DNA from: Aspidapion aeneum | Lineage: Eukaryota > Arthropoda > Insecta > Coleoptera > Brentidae | Assembly: GCA_963576565.1 (NCBI GenBank) | Contig: OY755044.1 | Span: 43,714,735-43,778,734, forward strand | Direction of reading: 5' to 3' | Length of the DNA: 64,000 nt | Part shown: positions 22,510 through 34,020 of the stretch, in pieces | Layout: each line of letters starts with the position of its first letter | Numbering within the stretch: position 1 is the stretch's first letter | Notes under the pieces: model-generated | What the model saw: the letters and a program-made list of their open reading frames with translations, nothing else | Told to the model about the DNA's origin: nothing | The model's database searches: none | Made by a program: the position numbers and the translations under genes

Positions 22510-22979
22510 TATGCACAAGACATACATCCTTTCGATAGCTTTAGGCGCTGGTTAAACTTTTAACGCATTAAGGATAAAAATGGAAAATAACGCGAGAACC
22601 ATACAAAATGTCGATTGACACCTAGGTACCTTGCTATTTCTCGGCGGTACAAATTCCATTCACTGGGCGCCCAGGCTTCTACCAGAGTCTACTTGAGTTG
22701 ATCGAAATCACTGTGAGGAGTTGAGGTAACGGATTGGAATGATTTTAGAATTGATTGGCACTAATTGCAATTGATTGAATTGTAGTTTTGGAAAACGAGT
22801 AAAACACGCCGGTTTCAATATGGAGGCTACGATGATCTCTCTCTTGTCATCGCGCCGGTGGGTTGCGCACTTTCTATCCGCGCACTTTGCGGTGTCACGT
22901 GACAACCTGTATGGCTCAGTGCAACGGAATAATTAATATTTAGGAAAATTAACTAAGTATTATTTGTCTTGCACGTACA
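22510..22979 (-). repeat. 5' LTR of the BEL/Pao element
   Basis: 470 bp, nearly identical to 15915-16378. It would hold the promoter for minus-strand transcription. No clear TATA box picked out. Confidence 0.95.
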
Positions 22980-23255
22980 GACATTTGCCTCCAAAGTTAC
23001 TATAATGCGATAAAAAAAATTATTTTTATGTACATTTCTGAGATAAAATTAAAAAATCCCGATACACGTCGACCTATTTTTTCTCGAAGGGATTTCTTAT
23101 TGTTGTATTTTTCTTTTATTATCGCTCCACCGTAAATAAAGAGATAAATATTGCAAATACAAATAAATAGATATTTAAATTTTTACACGGTTCTGAAACG
23201 GTTGTAGAGACCTTCAAAATGAGGTATCACTTTTCCGATTCAAAATATAGGGGCA

Positions 23256-23834
23256 GGGCCGCGCTCACAGTTATGCCGTCCCGGGCAAAAAGGTAAAATG
23301 CCGCCCCTTCGTAACAAAAATTAAAAGCGATAACGTAAACCATTTCCACAGCGGCGTAGCGTGAGCTGAGGGGTAAAAGGCTAAAAATGGCGCCCTTACA
23401 AAAATTTGGGACAAAAAAAGGTCATCCATAGGTGAGTGCTTAAGGTAGTTCTTTGTGTTACACATTACCCTTATGTGTAAATCAAATTTTTTTATGGCGT
23501 ATGAAGGGGTTTAGTTTAATTGATTTCTATATGGCAGATTTATTTCTTTTTTTTTTAATTATACAGCCGATTTGTCGCTGCCTCAATTTGCCGCCCCTTC
23601 AAGTACCTTTTAGTTGATACACTTTGTATGAAGTGTATGGGCTCATAATGGAGAAATAATGTTAAATTTAAAAAAGAAATTATGACAGTATATTATCAGA
23701 TATATTATTTCTAAAAATTTAGAAAAGATCTTCCAACTTTGACCATTTAAACTTTATTGTGTATGAATATTCATGAAAGTAACTATTGAATAAAATTCAC
23801 CTGTGATTTTTTATAACCTGGCACCCCCAGGCCC
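23256..23834. other. Repeat debris, CCGCCCC-type GC-rich patches
   Basis: Pieces such as GTCCCGGGCAAAAAGG, TGCCGCCCCTTC and GCGGCGTAGCGTGAGC occur here. They look like parts of a dispersed repeat. No gene seen. Confidence 0.3.
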
Positions 23835-24310
23835 GCGCAGCAATGGCTAGAGAAGGTATTATTTTCGACGAAAAAATGTTTTTTGAGATAACGTCGAAAA
23901 TGTGTTATTTGGGTCTATTTTGACCTATCTTAGCAATATCGTCGTCATGTCTTTCTGTGTGTGTGTGTGTGTCTGTCCGTAGCACGATAGCTCCTAAATT
24001 GCTGCACCGATTTTCATAAAATTTTAAGGTAAAATAGTGTTCGACACTCTAACGAGCTAATTAGATTTTGGTAAAAATCCATTAATGCTAATAATTAATT
24101 GTTGACAATTAAATTTTTTTTTAAATGCTCAAACTTTTTAACCGAGCATCGCATCCATATGCGGTTTTCGGAATATAGGAGACTTTAAGCTAGAAAATTT
24201 GTATTAAAATCAAAAACTTTGTAGGAGCTTTAGTTTCTGAAATATTTACAAAAAACTTTTTTCATGGCTTCACTTAAAGTGTGCTAATAGGCGAGCTAGG
24301 AAGGTATCAG
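23835..24310 (+). repeat. Dispersed repeat R, copy 2
   Basis: From GCGCAGCAATGGCTAGAG to GCGAGCTAGGAAGGTATCAG. Contains ACGATAGCTCCTAAATTGCTG. See 12812-13260. With the inverted copy at 25983-26438 it brackets 1.67 kb. Confidence 0.85.
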
Positions 24311-25420
24311 ATCCGTCATGGATCCATTTATTTACTATTAAATAATAATTTTTCAAATAAAAAGCAGTCGATAAATAACGTTGTTTTTAACCGCAATTAT
24401 CAAATTTGACTTGTGTACTGTTCAAACTATGTCAATTTTATGTATGTGTACACCCTATTTTTTTATGAAATCTGCTCTTAAATAACTATTTAGTTTTAGT
24501 GTTGTTTAATAAGTATTTAAGATATTTAGTTGTGAAATTTTTAAATTATAATATTTATTTACTGCATTATGGAAATAATTTATGTATGATTTTATTAATG
24601 TCCCTGTAGTAGCAAAATACATAAAACTTTTCAGTTTGACCTTTTGGTAAATAACATGTTTATTAGTCAATTATTATCATTTTAAAATGTCGTTTCAGAA
24701 TGTCAATAATCCAGTAATTTTTTTTTTAAATAAAGATCTTTATCAACGAATACCTCATAAACTAATTTGCCAAAACGAAAACAAAAACATTATTTAAATG
24801 TAGATATTAATGCGCATTTTAATAAATAAATAAAAAATTTGACAGTATTGGTTTAAAATAACGTAAAAAATTTCCTCTAATGCCTGCTTTTTATTTAAAA
24901 GTTTCATACTCAATGGTAAAAAAAGTAAAGGGGGTGTCTGGTTATAAAAAATCACACTATACACTCTCCACCTACATGTAACAGGTTATATTTAATCAAT
25001 TAGGAATTTATCATATACAATTTTCATGATTTAATCAAAAAGTTTCAAAATCAAAAAATCTTGGAGCTTATTTAATAGGATTTTGATAGATCTTGCAAGC
25101 AATTTTTACGTTATATAATTTTTAACTATTGTTTTTTGAGTTTTTTTTTCAAAAAATTTCACTATTTTTCAATTATTTTGCTTATAATTTTTTTTTATTT
25201 TCCATGTAAAAGCAAATGGATTAACATTTAAATCCAATGTATTGCATAGAAAGTCCAGTCCACAAACATAAAAGTTTCATATCTGGTTATTTAAAAAACT
25301 ACTGAAAGTTACAAATAAAACAACATTTTTAATTAGAAATATTTTTTTAAATAGCCTGTTAAGGTATCTACAGGCACTTTCATGATATGGATATTAGGGG
25401 TTATTTGCAGTTGCGCACCC
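24311..25420. other. No feature recognised
   Basis: Strongly AT-rich sequence between two inverted copies of repeat R. No exon-like segment. Confidence 0.3.
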
Positions 25421-25566
25421 AGGAATATGTCGTGGAGGGGGGGGGGCATGATATTGTTTTTTATACTATTTTTTTGTGTTTATTCATGAAATATGTGGAA
25501 AATATCTAAAAATCAAAGGCTTGGGAGGGGCCCAGGCCCCGAGTCCCCCCCCTGGGTGCGCCCATG
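25421..25566. repeat. G/C-capped foldback (GCGCACCCAGG...CCTGGGTGCGC)
   Basis: Ends GCGCACCCAGG and CCTGGGTGCGC. The interior shares TATTCATGAAATATGTGG and AAAATATCTAAAAA with about 5235-5390. A related copy, more diverged, is at about 30446-30605. Confidence 0.7.
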
Positions 25567-25982
25567 TTATCTGTGTCAAAATTGTCAACATTATAAATAG
25601 GAAATTCCTTTAAAAACATCACCCTTTACAAAAAAAACCCTAATGCTGACAGATGCGTCAATGTCACGCTTAAATAGAATAAATGCAAACTTTACTCTTT
25701 AATTTGAAACATTTTTTCAAATAACTCATAGTTATCAAGATATTTAGGGGTCCCGGTACTTTTTCCTCACCATTCATTGCAAAAACACAAATTATATTAT
25801 ATTCATTGGAAAAATGCACAATACCTAACACCAAACTAAAAAGCTTTTTAAAAATATATTTTGATGGGCTTTAATAATTCAGTATTTTTTTAAAACTTCC
25901 TTTCCCATAACAACTTTAGTAACATTTGGATCCAAATTGTGCAACATGTTTTGCCAAAAAAATTAATGGATACATGACAGAT

Positions 25983-26438
25983 CTGATACCTTCCTAGCTA
26001 GCCTATTAGCACACTTCAAGTGCAGCCATGATATATCAGCCTAAAAAACAGTTTTTTGTGAATAAACTAAAGCTCCTACAAAGTTTTTGGTTATAACACA
26101 AATTATTGAGCACAATGTAGGCTAGTATATTCCGAAAACAGCATATTGGTGCGATACTCGGTTAAAAAGTTATAATTTTTTAAATAAGCATTAATGGATT
26201 TTGGCCGAAATCTAATCAGCTCGTTAGTGTCGAAAACTATTTTATTTAAATATTTTATTAAAATCGGTTTCGCGGTTTAGCAGCTGTCGTGTTACGGACA
26301 GATATACACACACAGACAGACATCACGTCGATATTGCTAAAATAGGTCCAAATACACCCAAATAACACATTTTCGGCGTTGCACAAAATCGTTGAAAAAA
26401 ATACCTTCTCTAGCCATTGCTGCGTGAGCTAGGAAGGT
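25983..26438 (-). repeat. Dispersed repeat R, copy 3 (inverted)
   Basis: Reverse complement of the family, from CTGATACCTTCCTAGCTAGC to ACCTTCTCTAGCCATTGCTGCG. Confidence 0.85.
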
Positions 26439-26589
26439 AAAAAAGAATTTTTCCAGTCAGTAAATGTCATTGCTGCACCGTATGTTGAGTGACCTGTTTT
26501 ATCCCCCTAGATAATTGTGGAAGATATTTTTAAATTATCCTGGATAGATTGGTAATAAATCACACAATTTTAAGTTACCAGCTGTGTGC

Positions 26590-28620
26590 CTCCAATTTTA
26601 GTAGGAGGGCCGGTGTGACGGCATAAATCCAAGGAAACAAAATCCAACAAGTTTTGGATTATAACTTATTTTATAAATTAGTTTCACACAAAAACTGTTA
26701 ATACCTATGCTTTTTGTTTGCAATAGAACACCAAGTAAGATGGTAAAGAAATGAGTTTCTTATCTTAAAAACCAACAGCGATATTAATTTGATAAAAATT
26801 ACTAAAAAATATCAACTTTTTATACCCAAAAAAAGAAAATTGAGGAAGAAAGTTTTTAGACTACCCCAAATCGATTGGTGATGGATCTCTCAATAGAAAG
26901 TCGCCTGGTGTTTGCCTCAAATTTAAGGAAGAGCGCCTTTGTGACGCCATAAATCCAATATTGCAATTTTTTCCATCAACTTTTACAGAAAAATTGTATA
27001 GGTTATGATTTGTTTGCAATAGAACAGCAATTGAACTATCGTTTTAGTAACCTTTATATCTCAAGAACTATAAAAGATATTGATATTTTCTTTAATATAA
27101 AAATTTTTTAAAATGTAAGATTGAGCAAAAAAGTTTAGACTACTAGAATAACTTTTGCTAAATTGGTTTTACAGAAAACTGTAAATAAGGTTTATGTTTG
27201 CAAGAGAACGACGTTGAATATAGTAAAGAAATTAGCTTTATATGTATGTAGTAAACTAACAAATATATATAAAAAATTTAAATAATAAAATATAGTAACA
27301 TTTTTTAGCCAAAAAAAGTATCATATCTTTGTTAGTTTTTAATGTATACAGCGAAGTTCTTTACTACATTAATTATTGCTCTCTTGCGAACAAAAAACGT
27401 ATTTACAGTTGTTAGCTCGCGCTAAATTTCGCGGTTTTTAAAAAAATTTTAAACCACACAATTGGACTAGAAGCAAGGTACATTTTTCTGCGCTTGAGAC
27501 ATGCGCAACAAGAATCAGAGATTTCTTCACGACCGCCTCGAGAAAATGGCGTGTTAATTACTTTCTCCAATTTATTACAATTTTCTATACTTGAAAGTGC
27601 TCGGTTTGTGGACTAAGAACCATAGAACTGGTATCTTCAGCCCTTCAGCTACGTGGTGTTATCATTTGATCCTGACAGGGGCCCCTGAGACGTGAAGAAA
27701 CTGGCTGCACATCGGTGAGTGCTCTTGTTTTCGACTTTCAGTTGTGTGATTACAGCGATTTTCTTATGGACCCTTAATTTTCGTGATTCTGTATCAATTA
27801 TTATGTTTGTGCGCGATTTCGTTTAATAAAAATATATATCCAGTCCATTGCTGTTATCGTTTTTCTTACTGCGGGCAAACAACAGTTTTTCTGTAAACAT
27901 TTAGCAAAAGTTATAAGCCAAAGTTTGTGAAAAAATATGAAAAAAGCGCCATATTGGATTTATGACGTCACACAGGCTTTTTTGCTCAAATTGGAGGCAA
28001 AGACTCAGCGATCGGGGTATAGTCTAAAACTTTCTTGCTCCATCTAAAATTTTTATACCATTTTCAATGTTTAAAAAAATAACAATATCTTTTTTAGTTC
28101 TTGAGATATAAAGCTTGTTAACAAGACAATTAAATTGCAGTTCTACTGTGAACACAATACAATTTTTCTCTAAGTTGTAATGGCAAAAGTAAAAAGAAAA
28201 ATTTTGTGAAAAAATATGGAAAAAATCGCATTTTTGGATTTATGACTTCACGCAGGCGCTCTTAGGCTAATACCCGGTGACTTAAAATTGAGTGATCCAT
28301 AGCCAATCGATTTGAGATAGTCTTAAACTTCCTTTTAAATTAATTTAAATAAAGTAAATATTTTTTGTGTAAAAAACAGTTACTATTATTTTTTTTTTAA
28401 ATTAATATCTTTGTGAGTTTTTAAGATATAAAGCTAATTTCCTCACTATATTAATTGATGTTCTCTTGCAAACAAAAAACGTATTGACAGTTTTTCTGTC
28501 AAACTAATTTAATGAAAGTTATTAGCCAAAATTTGTAAAAAAACATTAGAAAAGCCGCCATCTATTTATAACTTCACACAGGCCCTCCCACTCAAATTAG
28601 AGTTTTAAAAAATCTTCCAC
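26590..28620. repeat. Large foldback of about 250-300 bp units, inverted about a centre near 27290
   Basis: Right-hand units repeat the order GATTTATGACNTCAC-CAGG, a segment ending TAGTCTAAAACTTTC, TATCTTTNTTAGTTNTTNAGATATAAAGCT, CTCTTGCAAACAAAAAACGTATT-ACAGTTTTTCTGT and GTTATNAGCCAAANTTTGT. Left-hand units (26590-27290) carry the same blocks reversed (e.g. GTGACGCCATAAATCCAA). A detached unit lies at about 29480-29640. A solo LTR splits the right arm. Confidence 0.7.
27410..27881 (+). repeat. Solo LTR of a retrotransposon, with 5-bp target duplication
   Basis: 472 bp beginning TGTTAGCTCGCG and ending GGGCAAACA, flanked by ACAGT (27405-27409 and 27882-27886). Removing it plus one ACAGT restores the ATTTACAGTTTTTCTG seen in sibling repeat units, so the insertion borders are firm. 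It is richer in G+C than its host repeat, contains AATAAA (about 27824), and has no coding frame. TG...CA ends and a 5-bp duplication fit Ty3/gypsy or BEL. It does not match either LTR family elsewhere in this window. Confidence 0.85.
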
Positions 28621-28677
28621 AACTATCCCACGGGACACGCTTTATAATGCCTCTCAACTACTAGCAGGGAGCCACAA

Positions 28678-30460
28678 AAACGGATTTACATGAATTCACA
28701 AAGGCCTGGTTTTGTCATAGATATTTTTTTGCTAGACAAGACCGTAAGTTTCTGAGATAAATCCAGAAGTCATCCTTAATAGGACACCTTGTATTTGTAA
28801 CTTCTTCTAATTTTAAATAAAAAAGTGCCAAAAATAAGTTCATACCGATGGGCCATCCTTTCCTCCTAATTTTCAAAGCATCCTTAAAAATTCCTTGGAT
28901 TACTGTACTATTCAAATTAGAATTAATTTGACAAAAGCAGCAATAGTCTTCTGAAAAAAAAAAAAATTATATAGTGACATCTGCAAAAATACTATTTTGT
29001 AAAAAAAAGTCTGAACTTACAACCACCAAACTGATCTTGGCTGAAATTTGTCAGCTTTTTTCTGTATTTTGTATTTATTTTACCACTAGAAGTACTTCAA
29101 AAAAGTCGTTTAAATATTGTTAATCAGGAAACTAAATCCTGTAGGCAAAATAAATCTTTCTCATGATCCCATCTAAATCAAAATCTTTTACTATAATTTT
29201 AAGGGTTTAAATAAGTAAAGCTCATTGTTGAACTGTCAAGTTAATGAAGGAAGGGTTTTGTTTAAAGTCCTATTGACTTGACCCATAAAAAAAACTGGCA
29301 ATACATGTACCCCCTGGAGATTTACCATGTTTGTGTTTTTTATAATTCTTTGATAATTATTTGTTTTGTTAGATAAAACTGTCCACTTTTTTCTATCTCT
29401 AATAAGTGCAGTAGCCCTTGGTTGAAATCAGTGGCATATATAAGGAGGGGACTAGCCCCCCCCCCAAGCTAAGATGTTATCTTATTTATATTATTATATC
29501 TTTGTTAGTTTTTAAGATATAAAGCTAATTTCTTCACTATATTAATTGGTGTTCTCTTGCAAACAAAAATGTATTGACAGTTCTTCTGTCAAACTAATTT
29601 ACTGAAAGTTATAAGCCAAAATTTACGGATTTACATGAATTCACAAAGGACTGATTATGTCACAAATATTTTTTTGCTAAATAGAAGACTGTAATAGTTT
29701 CTGAGATAAATCCAGAAGTCATCCTAAATAGGACACCTTGTATTTGTAACCTTTTCTAATTTTAAATAAAAACGTACCAAAAATAAGTTCATAACGATGG
29801 GCCATCCTCTTCCATAACAAAAAAATTCATGGTTCATCATTCTGAAATGTTATCTAATTTTCAAAGCATTCTCGAAAATTCCTTGGATTACTATACTATC
29901 CAAAATAAAATCAATTTGACAAAAGCAGTGATAGTCTTCTAAAAACAAAATACAATAATTTATTGTATGGTGACATCTGCAATAATACTGTTTTGTAAAA
30001 AAAAGTCTGACAACTTACAACCAACCAAACTGATCTTGGCTGGCATTTGTCAGTTTTTTTCTGTATTTTGTATTTATTTCAACACTAGAAGTACTTCATC
30101 AGTTCATTTAATTTGGAAAAGTCTTTTAAATATTGTTAATCAAAAAACTAAATCTTGTAGGCAAAATAAATCTTTCTTGTGATCCCATCTAAATCAAAAT
30201 CTTTGAATATAATTTTAAGGGTTTAAATAAGTAAAGCTGACCCATAAAAAAAATCTTTGGCATTATGGCAATAAATTTACAAATTTCTTGGCAGTACCCC
30301 AAGGTTTACATGGCAAAACTGGCAATACATGCACAAATTTTGGGTCAGCTGTTACCCCCTTGTATTGTTTTGTTAGATAAAACTCTACACTTTTTTCTAT
30401 TTCTAAGGAGTGCAGGAGCCCTTGCTTGAATAAATCACTGGCATATATAAGGAGGGACTG
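28678..30460. repeat. Tandem segmental duplication, two copies (28678-29480 and 29625-30460)
   Basis: Both copies begin CGGATTTACATGAATTCACA and share TAGGACACCTTGTATTTGTA, CCTTGGATTACT, CAACTTACAACCA/GAACTTACAACCA, ACTAGAAGTACTTC and GTTTTGTTAGATAAAACT in the same order. The second copy has extra sequence (e.g. CATAACAAAAAAATTC and the MITE at 30229-30358). No gene recognised; short open frames differ between the copies. Confidence 0.85.
30229..30358. repeat. Foldback MITE, ggcaata/aatgcc family (copy C1)
   Basis: The left end is AGCTGACCCATAAA; the right end is AATTTTGGGTCAGCTGTTACCCCC. The interior is made of TGGCATTATGGCAATA, TTGGCAGTACCCC and TGGCAATACATGC words. Shares its cap logic with families A and B. 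Confidence 0.65.
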
Positions 30461-30605
30461 GTCCCCCCGAAGCTAAGATTTTTTTTAGATATTCTCCACA
30501 CAGTTCATGAATAAAAACATAAAATAGCATAAAATATGGCATTATGGGGCATCAGGCCCCCCAAAACTATCGCACCCCCAAAAAGCTTTTTTCTAAATAT
30601 GCCAC
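30446..30605. repeat. G/C-capped foldback, diverged copy
   Basis: Contains GGAGGGACTGGTCCCCCC, AGTTCATGAATAAAAACATA and GGGGCATCAGGCCCCCCAAA. Related in interior to 25421-25566 and about 5235-5390. Confidence 0.5.
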
Positions 30606-30632
30606 TGCTAGAATATCAGATATACCTAGACC

Positions 30633-30775
30633 AAGGGGGTAACAACTGACCCAAAATTTGTGAATGTATTGCCAGTAATGCCATGTAAATCTTGGGGTAA
30701 TGCCAGAAAATTAATACATGTAGTGCTGTAATGCCATGCTAAATTATATGAGTAATCCTGTAAGTTGTTTCCCCC
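30633..30775. repeat. Foldback MITE, aatgccatg family (copy C2)
   Basis: The left end is AGGGGGTAACAACTGACCC followed by AAAATTTGTGAATG; the right end is GTAAGTTGTTTCCCCCT. The interior repeats AATGCCATG, TAATGCCAG and GTAATGCCATGC. Confidence 0.7.
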
Positions 30776-31573
30776 TCAACCTAGACTTACATACCTGGAA
30801 AAAGCAACTAATTATGGGACATGAATATTCATAATTAGTTAAAATGTGAAATCTAGGTATTATTTAATGTTTATTTATTTACTTACAGAATTTTTTTTAA
30901 TAGTTTTGATACATGTTAAGTATTCTGAATGTAGTCAACACATATTATACAGTGAGTTTTGTAGTAGTTAAGCCTACAAAAATTTGCACAAAAATGTGAA
31001 TAAATCTTCTCCATGTCCCCATTTTTTATGAACAGAAGTGATAAGTAATGAGACATATAAATAATAATAAAAAAAAACATAAAAAGGGAAAGGGTCTATT
31101 CTCTACTTCCAATATTGTACCAATGTGGTAGAATGAGGAGTATGAGCTAGAAAACTTACAAAAATGTGCACCTACCTGTAGAAAGGAAGTATGTCTCCAT
31201 GACCAAACATTGTTCGATCATAGGCTTGTACTGAGCCCAGTAAAGTGGCCAACATTCATGGGATTTATACCATCCATCAATTTCCATTCTATTTCATAGA
31301 CAAACATGGTAGGTAAAATTAATTGAATGGTCAGTTCTATGGTTCACAACAGGTGATTTATTTTCAGCTATAGCAGCGGTGAATGAACTTATTCCAACAA
31401 AAAACTGAAAAACATTACACACACTTTTAAAGGTTGACAGCTCAATTTTTTTTTGGAGCCTAGTTTTTGTGTGCCTGAGGGTATGCCCAACATGGTTCTA
31501 GCAGCCAAAAATACACAATAAAGAATCAAAAAACAAAAATTGACCCAACAACTTTAAGTCCAAAAAGAAACTA
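30776..31573. other. No feature recognised
   Basis: AT-rich; no repeat or coding segment I can support. Confidence 0.3.
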
Positions 31574-32492
31574 AAGCTGGGTTTATACAGACACATAGCA
31601 TGACATAACACAACATTACAGAAGGAAAATGGGTTTTTATACAAAAAATATAACATGACATAACATAAAAGCTTGGTCCAATCACAGTTTGACTTTTGTG
31701 TACAAGATTTTGGAACTTTGAGCTTAATTGATTGAACAGGTGCAGAGCTTCCCAGCTCTGTACAACAAGAAAGACAAGGATTCTTCATCCATCCAAAAGA
31801 AAGAAATAACACCACCTATGAAATTAACCAAAGAGTCATCCCCACATGTATAAGGGCTGAGCTTCAATTAAGTGCAATATTAACAAACAGCCAACCTTCT
31901 ATATTTTCCTAAATATGCCTAATTAGCTTTTGTTAAACAAAAAAAAATATCAAAACCATCCAAACCGAAGGGTGATCAGCTGAATCAAATTTTTACACTG
32001 TCCTACAGGACTTTAATAAATTTTTGGTCCTGTATAGTCCTTTACATGTCCTGTATAGTCCTGTACAAGTCCTGTATAGTCCTGCCTGTGGGGTCCTGTG
32101 GCTGAAAAAGTGCCCATAAAAAAATTTGTGACCAAAAAAAAAAGGTCATCATGTCTTAACTCACAGTTTTGTTAGAGAGCTGCTTTGCCTAGTACTTAAT
32201 CATGCGTAGGGCACCCCTTAGGCGCCAGTACCCTTGTGGTCCTGTATAGTCCTGTGGAGTCGTGTCCTGTGGAAGTCCTATATAGTCCTGTGGGGTCCTG
32301 TACAAAAATGTGTACACCTACTGTGGGCAGCTGATCACCCCTCGAGGCAAACACAATAAAAACATAGTTATGATGAAAGATAAAAGTTGGGTAACTTTTA
32401 TGTCTCACCGTATGTTATGCCATGCTATTTTTCTGCATAAAGCTCAACTCTGTTATGTTAAGTCATGATATGTTCCTGTATAAACCCAGCTT
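31574..32492. repeat. Foldback family D (ends AAGCTGGGTTTATACAG), interrupted by B
   Basis: The left AAGCTGGGTTTATACAGACA is mirrored by the right TGTATAAACCCAGCTT. Inside are AACATGACATAACATAAAAG-type words on the left and their reverse (GTTATGTTAAGTCATGATATG) on the right. A family B element sits in the middle. A fragment of D is at about 40425-40482. Confidence 0.7.
31978..32343. repeat. Foldback MITE, gtcctgtata family (B), nested in D
   Basis: The left end is AAGGGTGATCAGCTGAATC followed by AAATTTTTACAC; the right end is AAATGTGTACACC ... CAGCTGATCACCCCT. The interior has about ten copies of GTCCTGTATA on both sides of a unique core (32100-32225). That core contains TTGTGACCAAAAAAAAAAGG then TCATCATGTCT, a block also found at about 39800-39830. 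A diverged fragment is at about 4100-4210. Confidence 0.75.
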
Positions 32493-33789
32493 CATTATTG
32501 ACCATAGAAAACCCAGCATAAACATAAATCCTAGTGTCTAGGTTTAAATGAAAATGCAACTAGATGCTTGAAAATATACTCAGCTGCATTTTAGAAAGAA
32601 AAAAGTATCCACTTACCCCTTTTTTAAGCAAATAAATTATCCAAAACAGGCCGACGACCCAATTTGTACTGCCCCAATACAATGAAAGCTCGCATTGAGC
32701 CCATAAAAGCACCAATCGCAGATTTCGGCCATTGTTTCTAAACTTCTGCAATATTTTTGCACTTAATTTTTTGGATTTTTTTTAACAAAATTAAAAGAGT
32801 CTAGTAACATTTTGGTAAAAAACATGTTTGAAACTACTACTTCAGATCACTTTACGCCATTTTTCGGGGCACGTCACTTGAGGCTTGCGCGACGCAAGCG
32901 CAAAACACACTATGGATCCGCGTGATATCAATGCCACTTTTGCAAACTCTAGTATATCGAGTTAAAATTATGGCATTTTTGAAACCAGCGGAAAAAACTG
33001 CATTTAATATATTTTTTGTGTGTTTTAATCTCTTACGGTTTCGCGATAACAGACTACACATTTCTGTCATTTTTCATTAGTTAAATGGTAGAGAATTTTA
33101 GAAAAAACGCTCTCCTGAAAAGTTGCCGAAAGCGTAGTTACTGTGTTTTGCAAAAGTCGGCGAATTCTCAATGTTTCTTACACTTCTCCGCACAGAAGAT
33201 CAGGGTTCGGTCCGCTTTGCAGGTCAATATGTTATGCTTCTCCGTTCCTAAGGTAAATAGGACGGGGCTATATAGTGCCGCTACCCCTGGGGTACGTTCA
33301 GATAGCACGTCGGATGTAGTCGGGCGCGCTCAAATCCGTTCAGATTACATACTGGGTAAAAGTTGCTCTCCTTCATATTGGCCGAAAATAACGTCGGGCG
33401 AATCGCCTTTTACACCCTTCTCTATGAGGTGGGTGACAAACGCTCGCCTTGCGCAGTAGGTATATAAACCAACCCCTCAATTTTTTTGTTTTATATTTTC
33501 GAAAACATATTACATAAAAGTGGAATTTTCCATAAATAAATAATCAAATTTTACTTTTTCTTGAAGACAAAAAACACTTGTTTGACTTTTGACAGGTGAG
33601 TTCTAAGTTTCTTTAGAAGGGTTAAGTCCCATTTATAAACTCGAGACCATTCAACATGGTTACCTCTGACAAGAAACCCACATAAAAACATCACAAAAGT
33701 TCCTATTTTCAAAAGATTGTAGAAGCCAAATTTGTTATGGTTGGGTTTGTTTCATATCCCGTATAGAAAACATTAAATTTAGTTACCTA
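32493..33789. other. No confident feature; CpG-rich patch at about 33120-33450
   Basis: The patch has CGTCGGATGTAGTCGGGCGC and GGGGTACGTTCAGAT. Related words occur inverted at about 42655-42750, so it is probably a repeat and not a CpG promoter. A 124-codon open frame over it (33085-33459) has no recognisable motif. Confidence 0.35.
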
Positions 33790-33829
33790 TTAGCTCACAC
33801 TACTACTATACTATAGTAGTGTGAGCTAA
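33790..33829. repeat. 40-bp near-perfect hairpin (TTAGCTCACACTACTA / TAGTAGTGTGAGCTAA)
   Basis: 16-bp perfect arms with an 8-base loop. Related, longer versions are at about 41772-41815 and, inverted, about 50889-50934. Confidence 0.85.
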
Positions 33830-33831
33830 GG

Positions 33832-34020
33832 CCCAAGTAACACAAACTGGACAATATAGGTTAAAAGCAAAAACTTTGCTGTGAAAGTGTTGTCAGAGCT
33901 TAGTTTTTGCTGTAAAACAGCTAGTTGTGGTTTAGAAATTATTTTAGCTATAGAACCTCTCTGATAGCAGGTGTTTATGGGTGAAATGGCTATTGATGTA
34001 ATATTATACAGGACTTGCAC
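33832..34020. repeat. Family F foldback fragment (cap CCCAAGTAACACAAA)
   Basis: The cap CCCAAGTAACACAAACTGG is followed by words TTGCTGTGAAAGTG, TTGCTGTAAAACAGCTAG and TTTTAGCTATAG. The mate orientation of the cap (TTTGTGTTACTTGGG) ends another copy at 41427. Confidence 0.5.

Larger units (their letters stand above)
15915..22979 (-). mobile_element. BEL/Pao LTR retrotransposon, about 7.07 kb, recent insertion
   Basis: LTRs at 15915-16378 and 22510-22979 flank one minus-strand polyprotein gene. Direct repeats GACATTT lie just outside (15908-15914 and 22980-22986). Read on the minus strand, the LTR starts TGTACGTGCAAGAC and ends GTCTTGTGCATA, an imperfect inverted repeat. A candidate primer-binding site TGGTCCATCGATCC lies 8 nt inside the 5' LTR, and a purine-rich tract (GGCCGGGAAAA) precedes the 3' LTR. 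The LTRs differ by about four small changes, so insertion is recent. No env-like frame follows pol. The single in-frame stop near the C-terminus is described with the CDS. Confidence 0.95.
15780..23255. repeat. Older palindromic MITE split by the BEL/Pao insertion
   Basis: The left arm at about 15800-15890 (CCTATATTTTGGAT ... GAAGGTCTCT ... CAACCGTGTA) is mirrored by the right arm at about 23165-23255 (TACACGGTTCTG ... AGAGACCTTC ... CAAAATATAGGGGCAG). The BEL element sits in the spacer between the arms. Confidence 0.6.

Noticed and set aside
27410..27881. Solo LTR sitting exactly at the axis of the 26.6-28.6 kb foldback
   Set aside because: The axis is near 27290; the LTR lies within the right-hand arm.
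31498..31815. 105-codon minus-strand open frame
   Set aside because: Covers part of foldback family D and its flank; no coding signature.
33085..33459. 124-codon open frame in a CpG-rich patch
   Set aside because: No recognisable motif; overlaps words that recur inverted at 42655-42800, so probably repeat-derived.
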